A program made the position numbers and the translations under genes. From contig JAPSKH010000014.1 of the NCBI GenBank assembly GCA_031177765.1, positions 1 through 56,045 of the forward strand: a stretch of DNA of 56,045 bases. Reading direction: 5' to 3'. Below are positions 17,858 to 26,317 of the stretch, piece after piece (the stretch's first letter is position 1; the number at the start of each line of letters is the position of its first letter). Below the pieces are notes generated by a model. It was not told where the DNA came from. It did no database searches and saw nothing but the letters and a program-made list of their open reading frames with translations. The DNA comes from Microbacterium sp. (GTDB lineage: Bacteria > Actinomycetota > Actinomycetes > Actinomycetales > Microbacteriaceae).

Positions 17858-18802
17858 ATGAGCGCGATGACCGAGCTGGTCAACATCCGCAAGGTGAAGG
17901 TCCGACGGACCGGCAAGCCGAGCAAGGCGGAGCGCCGCGAGGGCCGTGCCGCCTACCTCTTCCTGCTGCCCTGGATGATCGGCATGGTGCTGCTCACCAT
18001 CGGCCCGATGGCGGTCTCGCTGTACCTGTCCTTCACCGACTACAACCTGCTGCAGGCTCCCGAGTGGATCGGCCTGGACAACTTCACCCGGATGCTGGAC
18101 GACGCTCGTCTGCACAACTCGTTCGGGGTGACGTTCCGCTTCGTCTTCATCTCGGTGCCGCTGCAGCTGATCGCCGCGCTGCTGCTGGCGGTGGTGCTCG
18201 ATCGCGGTCTCCGAGGGCTGGCGATCTATCGCTCGATCTTCTACCTCCCGTCGCTCCTGGGCGGATCCGTCGCCATCGCGGTGCTGTGGCGGCAGATCTT
18301 CGGCATCGAGGGTCTGGTCAACCAGGTGCTGGCACTGCTCGGGATCGAAGGTCAGGGCTGGGTGTCCTCGCCCGACACCGCTCTGGACACGCTGGTGATC
18401 CTCAGCGTGTGGACCTTCGGCGCGCCGATGATCATCTTCCTGGCCGGCCTCCGGCAGATCCCGACGATGTACTACGAGGCCGCCTCGGTGGACGGCGCGA
18501 GCCGCATGCGGCAGTTCTTCAAGATCACCCTGCCGCTGCTGACGCCGATCATCTTCTTCAACTTCGTGCTGCAGATCATCGGCGCCTTCCAGTCCTTCAC
18601 GCAGGCCTTCGTGGTCTCGAACGGCTCCGGCGGACCCGCCGACTCGACGATGTTCTACACGCTGTACCTGTACCAGACCGGTTTCAACAACTTCGACATG
18701 GGCTACGCATCCGCGATGGCCTGGGTCCTGCTGGTGATCATCGCGATGTTCACGGTCGTGAACTTCGTGGCGTCGAAATATTGGGTGTTCTATGACGACT
18801 GA
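17858..18802 (+). CDS. Sugar ABC transporter permease (MalF-like)
   Basis: The 314-residue permease has a basic N-terminus, six hydrophobic segments and the EAA loop YEAASVDGASRMRQFFKITLPLLTP-like region near residue 210 that docks the ATPase. It imports the ligand of the upstream lipoprotein together with the overlapping MalG-like gene. No ATPase gene exists in this island, so a shared MsiK-type ATPase elsewhere is expected. The ATG at 17858 lacks a strong ribosome site; the open frame extends back to 17759 with unconvincing sequence. Confidence 0.92.
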   Translation: MSAMTELVNIRKVKVRRTGKPSKAERREGRAAYLFLLPWMIGMVLLTIGPMAVSLYLSFTDYNLLQAPEWIGLDNFTRMLDDARLHNSFGVTFRFVFISVPLQLIAALLLAVVLDRGLRGLAIYRSIFYLPSLLGGSVAIAVLWRQIFGIEGLVNQVLALLGIEGQGWVSSPDTALDTLVILSVWTFGAPMIIFLAGLRQIPTMYYEAASVDGASRMRQFFKITLPLLTPIIFFNFVLQIIGAFQSFTQAFVVSNGSGGPADSTMFYTLYLYQTGFNNFDMGYASAMAWVLLVIIAMFTVVNFVASKYWVFYDD

Positions 18803-19715
18803 GCTCGCTCCTGCCACGACCGATGCCCGCGAGCCCGCGACCACCGGACCGGATGCGATGTCGGATTCGCGCCGGCGACTGCTGAGGTCCATGGCGATGC
18901 GCCGCCTGGTCAAGCACGCGATCCTGATCGCCTGCGGCCTGGTGATGATGTATCCGCTGCTGTGGATGGTCGTCAGCTCGCTGCGACCCAACGAGGAGAT
19001 CTTCCGGTCTCCGGGGCTGCTGCTGGACAGCTTCGAGATCTCGAACTACATCGACGGCTGGGACGCGCTGAGCGAGCCCTTCGGGCACTACATGGTCAAC
19101 TCGGCGATCATCGTGCTCGGCTCGATCGTCGGCAACCTGCTGTCGTGCTCGATGGCCGCGTACGCCTTCGCGCGCCTGCGCTTCCGGGGCCGCGCGCTGA
19201 TGTTCGCCGCCATGCTGGCCACCATCATGCTGCCCGTGCACGTCGTGATCGTGCCGCAGTACGTCATCTTCTCCCAGCTGGGGTGGGTGAACACCTTCCT
19301 GCCGCTCATCGTGCCCAAGTTCCTGGCCACCGAGGCGTTCTTCATCTTCCTGATGGTGCAGTTCATCCGCGGCATCCCGCGTGAGCTCGACGAGGCGGCG
19401 CGCATCGACGGCTGCGGTCACTTCGGCATCTACTTCCGGATCATCCTGCCCCTGATGGTGCCCGCGCTCGCCACGACGGCGATCTTCACGTTCATCTGGA
19501 CCTGGAACGACTTCTTCGGGCAGCTCATCTATCTGACCAAGCCCGACATGTACACCGTGCCGGTCGCGCTCCGCGCCTTCGTGGACGCCAGCTCGGACTC
19601 CTCATGGGGTTCGCTGTTCGCCATGTCGATCGTGTCCCTGCTCCCGGTGTTCCTGATCTTCCTGTTCGGACAGCGATTCCTGCTCAAGGGCATCGCGACG
19701 ACCGGCGGCAAGTGA
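18792..19715 (+). CDS. Sugar ABC transporter permease (MalG-like)
   Basis: The 307-residue CUT1 permease has a cytoplasmic tail of about 38 residues, six membrane segments and the EAA motif (ELDEAARIDGCGHFGIYFRIILPLMVP-like, about residues 195-220). Its start lies 11 nt inside the MalF-like gene, so the two are translationally coupled and form a heterodimer. The C-terminus FLLKGIATTGGK is typical for the family. The dehydratase gene overlaps its stop. Confidence 0.93.
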   Translation: MTTELAPATTDAREPATTGPDAMSDSRRRLLRSMAMRRLVKHAILIACGLVMMYPLLWMVVSSLRPNEEIFRSPGLLLDSFEISNYIDGWDALSEPFGHYMVNSAIIVLGSIVGNLLSCSMAAYAFARLRFRGRALMFAAMLATIMLPVHVVIVPQYVIFSQLGWVNTFLPLIVPKFLATEAFFIFLMVQFIRGIPRELDEAARIDGCGHFGIYFRIILPLMVPALATTAIFTFIWTWNDFFGQLIYLTKPDMYTVPVALRAFVDASSDSSWGSLFAMSIVSLLPVFLIFLFGQRFLLKGIATTGGK

Positions 19716-20848
19716 CGGGCCCGCGAATGCCCTCGGACCGCATCGACGAGGTCGAGCTGTCGCTCCTCTCGGTGCCGCTCGCCCGGCCGATGAGCGACGC
19801 GAAGGTGCTCACCGGGCGGCAGCGCCCGATGGGGGAGATCAGCGTCGTGACGGCCGAGGTCCGCACGGCGGACGGCCTGCACGGACTCGGGTTCACCTAC
19901 TCGACGCGCGCAGGCGGTCCAGCGCAGTACGCGCATGCGAGAGAGGTCGTCCACGAGGTGATCGGCGACGACCCGAATGACATCTCGCGCATCCACGACA
20001 AGCTGCTGTGGGCAGGCGCGGCGGCCGGGCGAGCCGGGATCGCCGTGCAGGCCATCGCGGCGATCGACATCGCGCTGTTCGACGTGAAGGCGCGCCGCGC
20101 CGGGGTGTCGCTGGCCAAGCTGCTGGGCGCATACCGCGACTCGGTGCGGGTCTACAACACCTCCGGCGGGTACCTCAATGCTCCGCTCGACGAGGTGCTC
20201 GACAACGTCGAGCGCTCCCTCTCGTCGGGACTGGGCGGTATCAAGATCAAGGTCGGCCAGCCCGACGTCGCTCGCGACCTCGAGCGGGTCCGCGCGGTGC
20301 ACGAGCACATCGGGGGGAGGGCGTCGCTGATGGTGGATGCCAATCAGCAGTGGGACCGTGCGACGGCGCTCAGGACCGGGCGGCTGCTCGAGGAGTTCGA
20401 CCTGGCGTGGATCGAAGAACCGCTCGATGCGCACGACTTCGACGGCCTCGCCGACCTCGCCGCGCGGCTGGACACGCCCGTCGCCTCGGGCGAGATGCTC
20501 ACGGGCGTCGGCGACATCGCGACACTCATCGACCGGCGGGGCGCCGACATCGTGCAGGCCGATGCCCCTCGCCTCGGCGGCGTGACGGGATACCTGCGCG
20601 CGGCCGCGCTCGCCGATCAGGCCCACCTCGACATGGCGCCGCACTTCGTGATGGAGCTGCACGTGCACCTCGCGGCGGCCTATCCGCGCGAGCCCTGGGT
20701 CGAGCACTTCGATTGGCTGACGCCGCTGTTCGATGAGCGGCTCGAGATCCGGGACGGACGGATGCTCGTGCCCGAGCGACCCGGGCTCGGGCTGACCTTG
20801 AGCGAGCAGGCGCGCGGGTGGGTCTCGGAGCGACTCGTCGTGTCCTGA
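19712..20848 (+). CDS. Enolase-superfamily acid-sugar dehydratase (L-talarate/galactarate type)
   Basis: The 378-residue enzyme carries a full mandelate-racemase-type active site: K178-I-K180, metal ligands D209, E235 and E261, and the Asp-His dyad D284 (ADAPR) with H311 (APHF). The HFVMELHVHLAAA and WVEHFDWL segments resemble L-talarate/galactarate dehydratases. It should convert an aldarate or aldonate to the 2-keto-3-deoxy acid that the aldolase of the divergent operon could cleave. GTG 19712 overlaps the permease stop as GTGA; ATG 19727 is an alternative. It differs from the other enolase homologue of the island, which lacks KxK. Confidence 0.88.
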   Translation: MTGPRMPSDRIDEVELSLLSVPLARPMSDAKVLTGRQRPMGEISVVTAEVRTADGLHGLGFTYSTRAGGPAQYAHAREVVHEVIGDDPNDISRIHDKLLWAGAAAGRAGIAVQAIAAIDIALFDVKARRAGVSLAKLLGAYRDSVRVYNTSGGYLNAPLDEVLDNVERSLSSGLGGIKIKVGQPDVARDLERVRAVHEHIGGRASLMVDANQQWDRATALRTGRLLEEFDLAWIEEPLDAHDFDGLADLAARLDTPVASGEMLTGVGDIATLIDRRGADIVQADAPRLGGVTGYLRAAALADQAHLDMAPHFVMELHVHLAAAYPREPWVEHFDWLTPLFDERLEIRDGRMLVPERPGLGLTLSEQARGWVSERLVVS

Positions 20849-20866
20849 TCGCGCCTCGCGCCGCCG

Positions 20867-21949
20867 TCAGATCGGGCGACGCCCGGAGTGCAGCACCCCG
20901 GTGATCGCACCGAGGACGGCGCCGGCCATCGTGTCGATGATCCGCTCGGAGGCGATGGCGGGGGAGTCCACGGTGGCGGTCACCGCGCCGGTCAGAAGCA
21001 GGACCAGCGGCGTGATGAACGTCAGCGCGAGCGCGTAGTGCCGCACGACGACGATCTCGATGGCGAACTGCAGCACGCCGAGGATCAGTGCCAGCCACAG
21101 CCCGACGGGCGACAGCGGCGCGAGGAGCAGGAAGAGCCCCGCGCCGGCGACCGTGCCCGTCATGCGATGGATGCCGCGGCTGAACGCCGCCCGGCGGTCC
21201 GCCGCGATCCCGATCACCGCGACGGCCGAGCCGACGACCCAGTAGGCGCGCTCGGGATCGAGCCACGCTCCCACGGCGGCGCCCACCACCGCGACGAGCG
21301 CGACGCGCAGCAGCAGGATGCGGGCGGCCGGTGGCCACGCGGGACCGGGCAGGAGCGTGCGCAGCGTGTGTCGCGGCATCCGTCTCGCACGTCGGCGCAG
21401 GAGCGGCGCCGCGGTGAGCAGCCACGCGAACACGATGCCCGCCGTCAGCGCCGACAGGTACACCAGGATGTCGGCGCCGGCGGCGGAGATGTGGGCGGTG
21501 AGCCCGAAGGTCAGCACGAAGAAGAGCGGTCCCGGCGGACCCAGCGAGAAGCCGAAAGCGAGCGCCGCGCTTCCGATCGCCACGACGACGAGGCCGATGA
21601 TGGTGGCGACGGGCGAGGAGCCGGCCAGCGCGCCGAGCACCGCGGCGGTCAGGAGGCCGACGCCGACGAGCGGCACGACTCTCACCCGGTCGATCGCCGC
21701 GAGGTGCGACGCGAACAGGGCGGCGAACGCGCCCGAGGCCGCCTGATACCCCAGCTCGGGCCGTCCGAGCAGGGTCATCACGGCGATGGGGACGGCAACG
21801 GCGAGGGCGGCCTGGGTGGCGAGCGGCCAGCGCGGGGCCGGTGCAGCGCCGAACCGGATCAGACTGGCGAACCCGTGCCGGAGGTCGGACAGCCAGTGGT
21901 GTTCGGGGTGGTCAGCGGTTGGCTGGGATCCGGTCGACATCCCTTCCAT
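20867..21949 (-). CDS. FUSC-family membrane protein
   Basis: The 360-residue protein has two blocks of hydrophobic helices (about residues 45-185 and 210-345) separated by a basic RRRARRMPRHTLR linker, the duplicated layout of aromatic-acid exporter/fusaric acid resistance-like proteins. The second block contains DPERAYWVVGSAVAVIG and RGIHRMTGTVAGAGLF, the conserved FUSC core. Function is likely efflux of organic acids or a structural membrane role; no partner gene is near. A second ATG 9 nt downstream (21940) could be the start. Confidence 0.82.
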   Translation of the reverse strand: MEGMSTGSQPTADHPEHHWLSDLRHGFASLIRFGAAPAPRWPLATQAALAVAVPIAVMTLLGRPELGYQAASGAFAALFASHLAAIDRVRVVPLVGVGLLTAAVLGALAGSSPVATIIGLVVVAIGSAALAFGFSLGPPGPLFFVLTFGLTAHISAAGADILVYLSALTAGIVFAWLLTAAPLLRRRARRMPRHTLRTLLPGPAWPPAARILLLRVALVAVVGAAVGAWLDPERAYWVVGSAVAVIGIAADRRAAFSRGIHRMTGTVAGAGLFLLLAPLSPVGLWLALILGVLQFAIEIVVVRHYALALTFITPLVLLLTGAVTATVDSPAIASERIIDTMAGAVLGAITGVLHSGRRPI

Positions 21950-21976
21950 TGTCGTCGCCGGCCTGCCCGACCTCGG

Positions 21977-22750
21977 TCACGATGCCGCGTGCGCTCCGCG
22001 GCGCCGCGTTTCAGGCTGCAGGTGCGGCGGAAGGCCGTCCCTCGTCCGCCGTGGGACGTATCGCCGCCAGGCGGTGCGGTAGCCGTGATATCCCCGCAGC
22101 GACGACAGGAACACGACCGCCAGGGCCGCGACCACCGCCAGCACGATGGCCCACGCCAGCGCAGCGCCCGCCACCACGCTTACGCCGCCGACGAAGAGTC
22201 CGACGACACAGCCGTTCACGACCGCGATCAGAAAGGCCGAGCTGCCGAGCACCTGCGACGAGTCGCTGCGCCACCGCAGGAACGAGTAGGTGATCTGCAT
22301 GCCGAGCTGGTCGTCGGTGGTCGACTGCAGGAAGTACTCCTCGACGGCCGGGTCGAGGTCGACGTAGGCGCCGCGCAGCCGGTTCATCGCGACGACGAAC
22401 ATCATGTCCTCTTCGGCGACGTTGAACACGCGGATCTGCGTCAGCAGACCGACCGTGATGAGGAACCCGAGGATCGTCAGGGATGCCGGCGCGAAGCCGT
22501 CGCCGAAGTCGGTCGCCTGCCCGAGCAGGCCGATGGTCACGAGTCCTGCCGAGACGAGCGTCAGGAAGATCGTGATGCGCGTGAGCACCTCGTTCTGCGC
22601 CGTGCCGCGCGCGGCGAGAAGGCCCCAGTGCTCGGTCGCGAGGATCTGCGCGCGGCGTGCGAGCGCGGCGTCGGACTCCCGATCGGGTGCCGGGCTCACG
22701 GGCTGGTCGGCAGCGCCGGCCGCATCGGCCGCCATGGCGTCATTGTCCAC
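21977..22750 (-). CDS. Uncharacterised four-helix membrane protein
   Basis: I do not recognise this 257-residue protein. An acidic, Ala-rich N-terminus of about 60 residues is followed by two adjacent membrane helices (TRITIFLTLVSAGLVTIGLL and a second near residues 95-115), a soluble stretch of about 75 residues rich in acidic residues, two further helices, and a basic C-terminal tail. Start choice: GTG 22750 has GAGG 5 nt upstream; ATG 22735 is possible. It lies downstream of nothing obvious and is 70 bp behind the chelatase gene on the same strand. Confidence 0.7.
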   Translation of the reverse strand: MDNDAMAADAAGAADQPVSPAPDRESDAALARRAQILATEHWGLLAARGTAQNEVLTRITIFLTLVSAGLVTIGLLGQATDFGDGFAPASLTILGFLITVGLLTQIRVFNVAEEDMMFVVAMNRLRGAYVDLDPAVEEYFLQSTTDDQLGMQITYSFLRWRSDSSQVLGSSAFLIAVVNGCVVGLFVGGVSVVAGAALAWAIVLAVVAALAVVFLSSLRGYHGYRTAWRRYVPRRTRDGLPPHLQPETRRRGAHAAS

Positions 22751-22811
22751 CCGGGCCTCGCCGGGCGGTAGATGCACCGAGCGAGAGCCGCTCCGGATCG
22801 AGGGATGCGGG

Positions 22812-22830
22812 CGCGCGGCTCAGCCGCGCG
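22812..22830 (-). terminator. GC-rich palindrome across the chelatase stop codon
   Basis: CGCGCGGCT and AGCCGCGCG are perfect inverted arms around a single C, and the stop codon of the 22820-23545 gene sits in the centre. It could form a tight hairpin at the end of the nitrite operon; without a T-run its terminating strength is doubtful. Confidence 0.3.
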
Positions 22831-23545
22831 ACAGGATGCCGCCCGCCGGTGACACTGCGCCGAAGCGGGCACAGGCCGCCGCGAAGCGTTCGGCGATGAG
22901 GGCAGCGACGCGCTCGTCGGGCGCGAGCGGCGAGGTCGCGACATCGCCTCCCGCGCGGGCGATGACGTCGGCGAAGTGTCCGGGGGCGAGCACGTAGCTC
23001 GCCACCACCACCCGGTCTGCACCGTGTGCTCGCGCCGCCGCGACCGTGCGGTCGATCCGCGGACCCGCACCCGCGGCGAACCCCACGTCCACGCGCGTGC
23101 CGAGCCGCGCGGCGAGGTGGTCCGCCATCGCGCGCACGTCCGTCTCGGCCGCGGGGTCGCTCGAACCGGCAGCGGCCAGGACGACGGCATCCGCGGGTGA
23201 GAGGCCCACGTCGTCGAGGCGGGAGTGCAGCACCTCGGCGAGGAGCTCGTGGGGTCCGAGCGCCGGCGCGGCCACCGCGTGACCGGCATGCGCGGCCACG
23301 GCGCGGGCGATGTCGACCTGGGTGTGGTAGCCGGTCGAGAGCAGCAGCGGCACCACGACGGCCGGCCGCGTCGGCGCGCACGCCGCGAGAACATCGGCCA
23401 CATACGGCGACTGCACATCGACGAAGGCTTCGAGCACCTCGGTGTCCGGCAGCACGGCGCGCACGCGGTCCACGAGCTCGGTGATCGCGGCGCGGCCGGC
23501 GGCCGAGCTGGTGCCGTGCGAACAGGCGACGAGTGTGGGAGTCAC
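22820..23545 (-). CDS. Sirohydrochlorin ferrochelatase-like protein (CbiX family)
   Basis: The 241-residue protein has two CbiX-like halves, with LVACSHGTSS near the start (His9 is a candidate metal-binding residue), LLLSTGYHTQVDIARAV in the first half and VVVASYVLAPGHFADVIARAGGD in the second. It would insert iron into sirohydrochlorin to form siroheme for nitrite reductase. It ends the nir operon, and its GTG overlaps the stop of the hemD-like gene by 4 nt. The operon encodes precorrin-2 synthesis and oxidation upstream, so this completes the pathway. Confidence 0.88.
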   Translation of the reverse strand: MTPTLVACSHGTSSAAGRAAITELVDRVRAVLPDTEVLEAFVDVQSPYVADVLAACAPTRPAVVVPLLLSTGYHTQVDIARAVAAHAGHAVAAPALGPHELLAEVLHSRLDDVGLSPADAVVLAAAGSSDPAAETDVRAMADHLAARLGTRVDVGFAAGAGPRIDRTVAAARAHGADRVVVASYVLAPGHFADVIARAGGDVATSPLAPDERVAALIAERFAAACARFGAVSPAGGILSRG

Positions 23546-24687
23546 GCCGGACCCTCCTTCTGCTCGAGGACGTCGAGACGGTAGCCCCGCTTGACGATCG
23601 TGCGGATGACGTCGGGGCCGAGGGCCTCCCGCAGCCGGGCGACCGCCATCTCGACCGCGTGAGCGCTGTCGCCCGATCGGGGGAGCGCGGTCTGCAAATG
23701 CTGCCGCGGCACCACGGCGCCGGCAGCGACGAAGAGCTCGCGCAGGACCGCGACGCCGGTCCGCGAGAGCGGGATGAGCCGGTCGTCGAGCACGGCGCCG
23801 CCGCTGCGCAGCTCCAGCCGTCCCGCCGCCGTCTGCGCCGACGGGGCGCGGCCGCCGCCGAAGTACGTGACGACGGCGCGGACGAGCGAGCCGAGTCGTC
23901 CGCGTTCGGCGATGAGCGGCTCGATGCCGACGTCGACCAGCGGGCCCGCGGTGATCGGGCCGACCGCCGCCATGAGCACCTGACCGGATGCCGCGCCCGC
24001 GACGATGCGATCGAGCGCGCCCTCGCGCGCGGCGGCGGCGAGCCACTCGGCCGCCCCGGGTGCCGACGTGAACAGCACCGCGTCGACCTCGCCCGCCGCG
24101 GCAGCCGCGGCCGATCGCGACACCGCGGCCGGGTCCGGCGGCGGCCCCCACCGGTAGACCGTGAGGCTCACGACCTCGGCGCCCGCGCGCGTGAACAGCT
24201 CGTCGAGTCCGTCGGCGCCCGACCCGTGGTGCTGCACCGCCACCCGGCGCCCGGCGACGCCTTCGGCCAGCAGGAACTCGCCGAGCTCTGCCGACGTCTC
24301 GGATTCAGCGACCCAGTCGGCCGTGAGGCCCGCCTGCTGGATCGCCCCGCGGGCCTTCGGGCCGCGCGCGACGATCTGGGCCCGCCCGAGCGCCATGAGC
24401 AGCTCTTCGGCGAGACCGGCCTCGTCGGCCGCTTCGATCCACCCGCGGAAGCCCACGCCCGTCGTCGCGACCACCACATCCGGCGGCTCGGCGATCAGCC
24501 GGCGGGTCGCCGAGATGAGCGCCTCATCGTCGATGTGCGGGACGATCGTGAGCGCCGGCGCATGCCGCACCACCGCGCCGTGCCGCTCCAGGGCGGCCGC
24601 CAGCTCCGAGGATCGGCGATCCACGGCGATGACGATCGTGCAGCCGTCGAGGGCCGCCGACAGGGTGGGGCGGGCGGGAGAGGTCAA
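23542..24687 (-). CDS. hemD: Uroporphyrinogen-III synthase fused to a winged-helix DNA-binding domain
   Basis: Residues about 1-265 form the bilobed HemD fold (TLSAALDGCTIVIAVDRR, VATTGVGFRGWIEAA, LFTSAPGAAEWLAAA), which closes the tetrapyrrole ring. Residues about 280-375 form an OmpR/PhoB-type winged helix (LIPLSRTGVAVLRELF, AVEMAVARLREALG, IRTIVKRGYRLDV). Such fusions occur in actinobacterial nitrite operons and may link tetrapyrrole status to nitrogen-gene expression; enzymatic activity of this copy is not proven. It overlaps its neighbours on both sides by 4 nt. Confidence 0.88.
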   Translation of the reverse strand: MTSPARPTLSAALDGCTIVIAVDRRSSELAAALERHGAVVRHAPALTIVPHIDDEALISATRRLIAEPPDVVVATTGVGFRGWIEAADEAGLAEELLMALGRAQIVARGPKARGAIQQAGLTADWVAESETSAELGEFLLAEGVAGRRVAVQHHGSGADGLDELFTRAGAEVVSLTVYRWGPPPDPAAVSRSAAAAAAGEVDAVLFTSAPGAAEWLAAAAREGALDRIVAGAASGQVLMAAVGPITAGPLVDVGIEPLIAERGRLGSLVRAVVTYFGGGRAPSAQTAAGRLELRSGGAVLDDRLIPLSRTGVAVLRELFVAAGAVVPRQHLQTALPRSGDSAHAVEMAVARLREALGPDVIRTIVKRGYRLDVLEQKEGPA

Positions 24688-25916
24688 CGCGACGCATCAC
24701 CTGCCAGGGCGTGCGCGGGCAGGAGCAGCCCGGCGCGTGCCACGTCGCCGATCACGATCACGGCGGGGTTGCGGACGCCCGCGGCTGCGGCATCCGCCAC
24801 GATGCGGCCCAGTGTCGAGCGGGTCGTGCGCTGCTCAGGCGTGTGGCCGCGCTCGATGATCGCGACCGGACGATCCTCCGGCGCACCGGCCGAGCGCGCC
24901 GCCGCGACCAGCCGGGGGAGCGCCGCGACGCCCATCAGCACGACCGTGGTCACGGAGTCATCCGCGAGGGCAGCGAGCGTCGAGGGCGACAGCTCGCCCT
25001 GTCCGTTGGCGACGTGCACGCCGACCGACGTGCCGCGGTGGGTGACCGGGATGCCCGCCGCCTGCGGCACGGACACGACGCTGGTGAGACCCGGGGTGAC
25101 GTCGACCGGGATGCCGGCGGCCAGGCACGCCGCGACCTCTTCGCCGCCGCGGCCGTAGACGAACGGGTCGCCGCCCTTGAGGCGGACCACCCGCTTGCCC
25201 TGCCGGGCGAGGTCGACCAGCAGGTCGTTGATCTCGTCCTGCGGCACCGGATGGTGACCGGGCCGCTTGCCGACGTCGATGACCTCGACGTCGGGCTCGA
25301 GCTCGCTCAGCACGTCGGTCGGGCCGAGGCGGTCGGCGACGACGACATCCGCCTCGGCGAGCAGACGCCGCCCGCGCACCGTGAGCAGGTCCGCGGGTCC
25401 GGGACCGCCGCCCACGAGGTCGACACGCCCCGCGCCACCGGTCCGGCGTCGCCGCAGCGGAAGCCTGCCGTCGCGCAGCAGGGATGCCACGGCGTCGCGC
25501 AGCCGCGCCGCCCGGCGCGGGTCGACGCCGGTATCCGACACCACGCCGACCACGACGTCCCCCGACCGGGTCTCGGCCGCGAGCCGGGTGGTGCTGTGGG
25601 CGCCGTCGGACGCGTTGACGCACAGTGTCCGTCGTCGTTCGCACCAGGCGGCGACTCGGGCGTCGACGCGCGGATCGCCGGTCGCGGTGTGCACGAGCCA
25701 CGCGTCCGTGATGTCGGCGGCCCGCACCGGCCGCGGCATCCATGAGAGGGCGTGCCGCTCGACCAGTTCGCGCACGCCGTCGCTGAGCTCGGGCGCGACC
25801 ACCACGATGTCGGCGCCCTCGTCGAGGAACCGCGGCAGGCGGCGTGCGGCGACCGAGCCGCCGCCGACCATCACGACGCGGCGTCCGGTCAGCGAGATTC
25901 CCACCAGCGTCGTCAT
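24684..25916 (-). CDS. cysG: Siroheme synthase: precorrin-2 dehydrogenase plus SUMT
   Basis: The 410-residue protein joins an N-terminal NAD-binding precorrin-2 dehydrogenase (GRRVVMVGGGSVAARR at about 11-26) to a C-terminal S-adenosylmethionine uroporphyrinogen-III methyltransferase (VDLVGGGPGPADLLT, VVRLKGGDPFVYGRGGEE, VTPGLTSV). Together they make sirohydrochlorin for NirB. The chelatase function of full CysG is supplied by the CbiX-like gene downstream. The ATG overlaps the nirD stop by 4 nt; the frame extends upstream but only as an antisense-like shadow of nirD. Confidence 0.92.
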   Translation of the reverse strand: MTTLVGISLTGRRVVMVGGGSVAARRLPRFLDEGADIVVVAPELSDGVRELVERHALSWMPRPVRAADITDAWLVHTATGDPRVDARVAAWCERRRTLCVNASDGAHSTTRLAAETRSGDVVVGVVSDTGVDPRRAARLRDAVASLLRDGRLPLRRRRTGGAGRVDLVGGGPGPADLLTVRGRRLLAEADVVVADRLGPTDVLSELEPDVEVIDVGKRPGHHPVPQDEINDLLVDLARQGKRVVRLKGGDPFVYGRGGEEVAACLAAGIPVDVTPGLTSVVSVPQAAGIPVTHRGTSVGVHVANGQGELSPSTLAALADDSVTTVVLMGVAALPRLVAAARSAGAPEDRPVAIIERGHTPEQRTTRSTLGRIVADAAAAGVRNPAVIVIGDVARAGLLLPAHALAGDASR

Positions 25917-26317
25917 GAGCCTTCTCCCCATCGCACGAGCACCTGGCCGTCGTCGACCGCGACCGGCCAGACGCGCAGCGACTTCGGCTCCTTGCCCTGC
26001 GTGTCCAGGCACGCTCCGGTGCGCAGGTCGAAGACCTGCTTGTACATCGGCGAGGCCACGGTCGGGGCATCCTGCCGGGTTCCGACGATGCCGCGCGAGA
26101 TGACGTTGGCGCCGCTGTACGGATCGCGGTTCGACACGGCGTGCACGCGGCCCCCGCCCTCGACAGCAGAGTGCAGGAGGAACAGCGCGAGCTGCGTGCC
26201 GTCGACGAGCGCCGCGCGGCCGCGCTCGACCTCGAGGTCGGCGAGGGCGCACACGCGGACCCAGCCGGGCGGCACAGTGCGATGCGCCGTCGCGGTGGGC
26301 AGTTCGACGATCGTCAT
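25913..26317 (-). CDS. nirD: Nitrite reductase small subunit
   Basis: The 134-residue protein has the NirD Rieske-like beta fold (WVRVCALADLEVERGRAALV, VHAVSNRDPYSGANVISRG, SPMYKQVFDLRTGACLD) and lacks the Cys/His cluster ligands of true Rieske proteins, as expected for NirD. It pairs with NirB in cytoplasmic NADH-dependent nitrite reduction to ammonium. GGAGG lies 7 nt before ATG 26317, and the start overlaps the nirB stop as ATGA. The longer open frame to 26500 runs through nirB and is rejected. Confidence 0.94.
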   Translation of the reverse strand: MTIVELPTATAHRTVPPGWVRVCALADLEVERGRAALVDGTQLALFLLHSAVEGGGRVHAVSNRDPYSGANVISRGIVGTRQDAPTVASPMYKQVFDLRTGACLDTQGKEPKSLRVWPVAVDDGQVLVRWGEGS

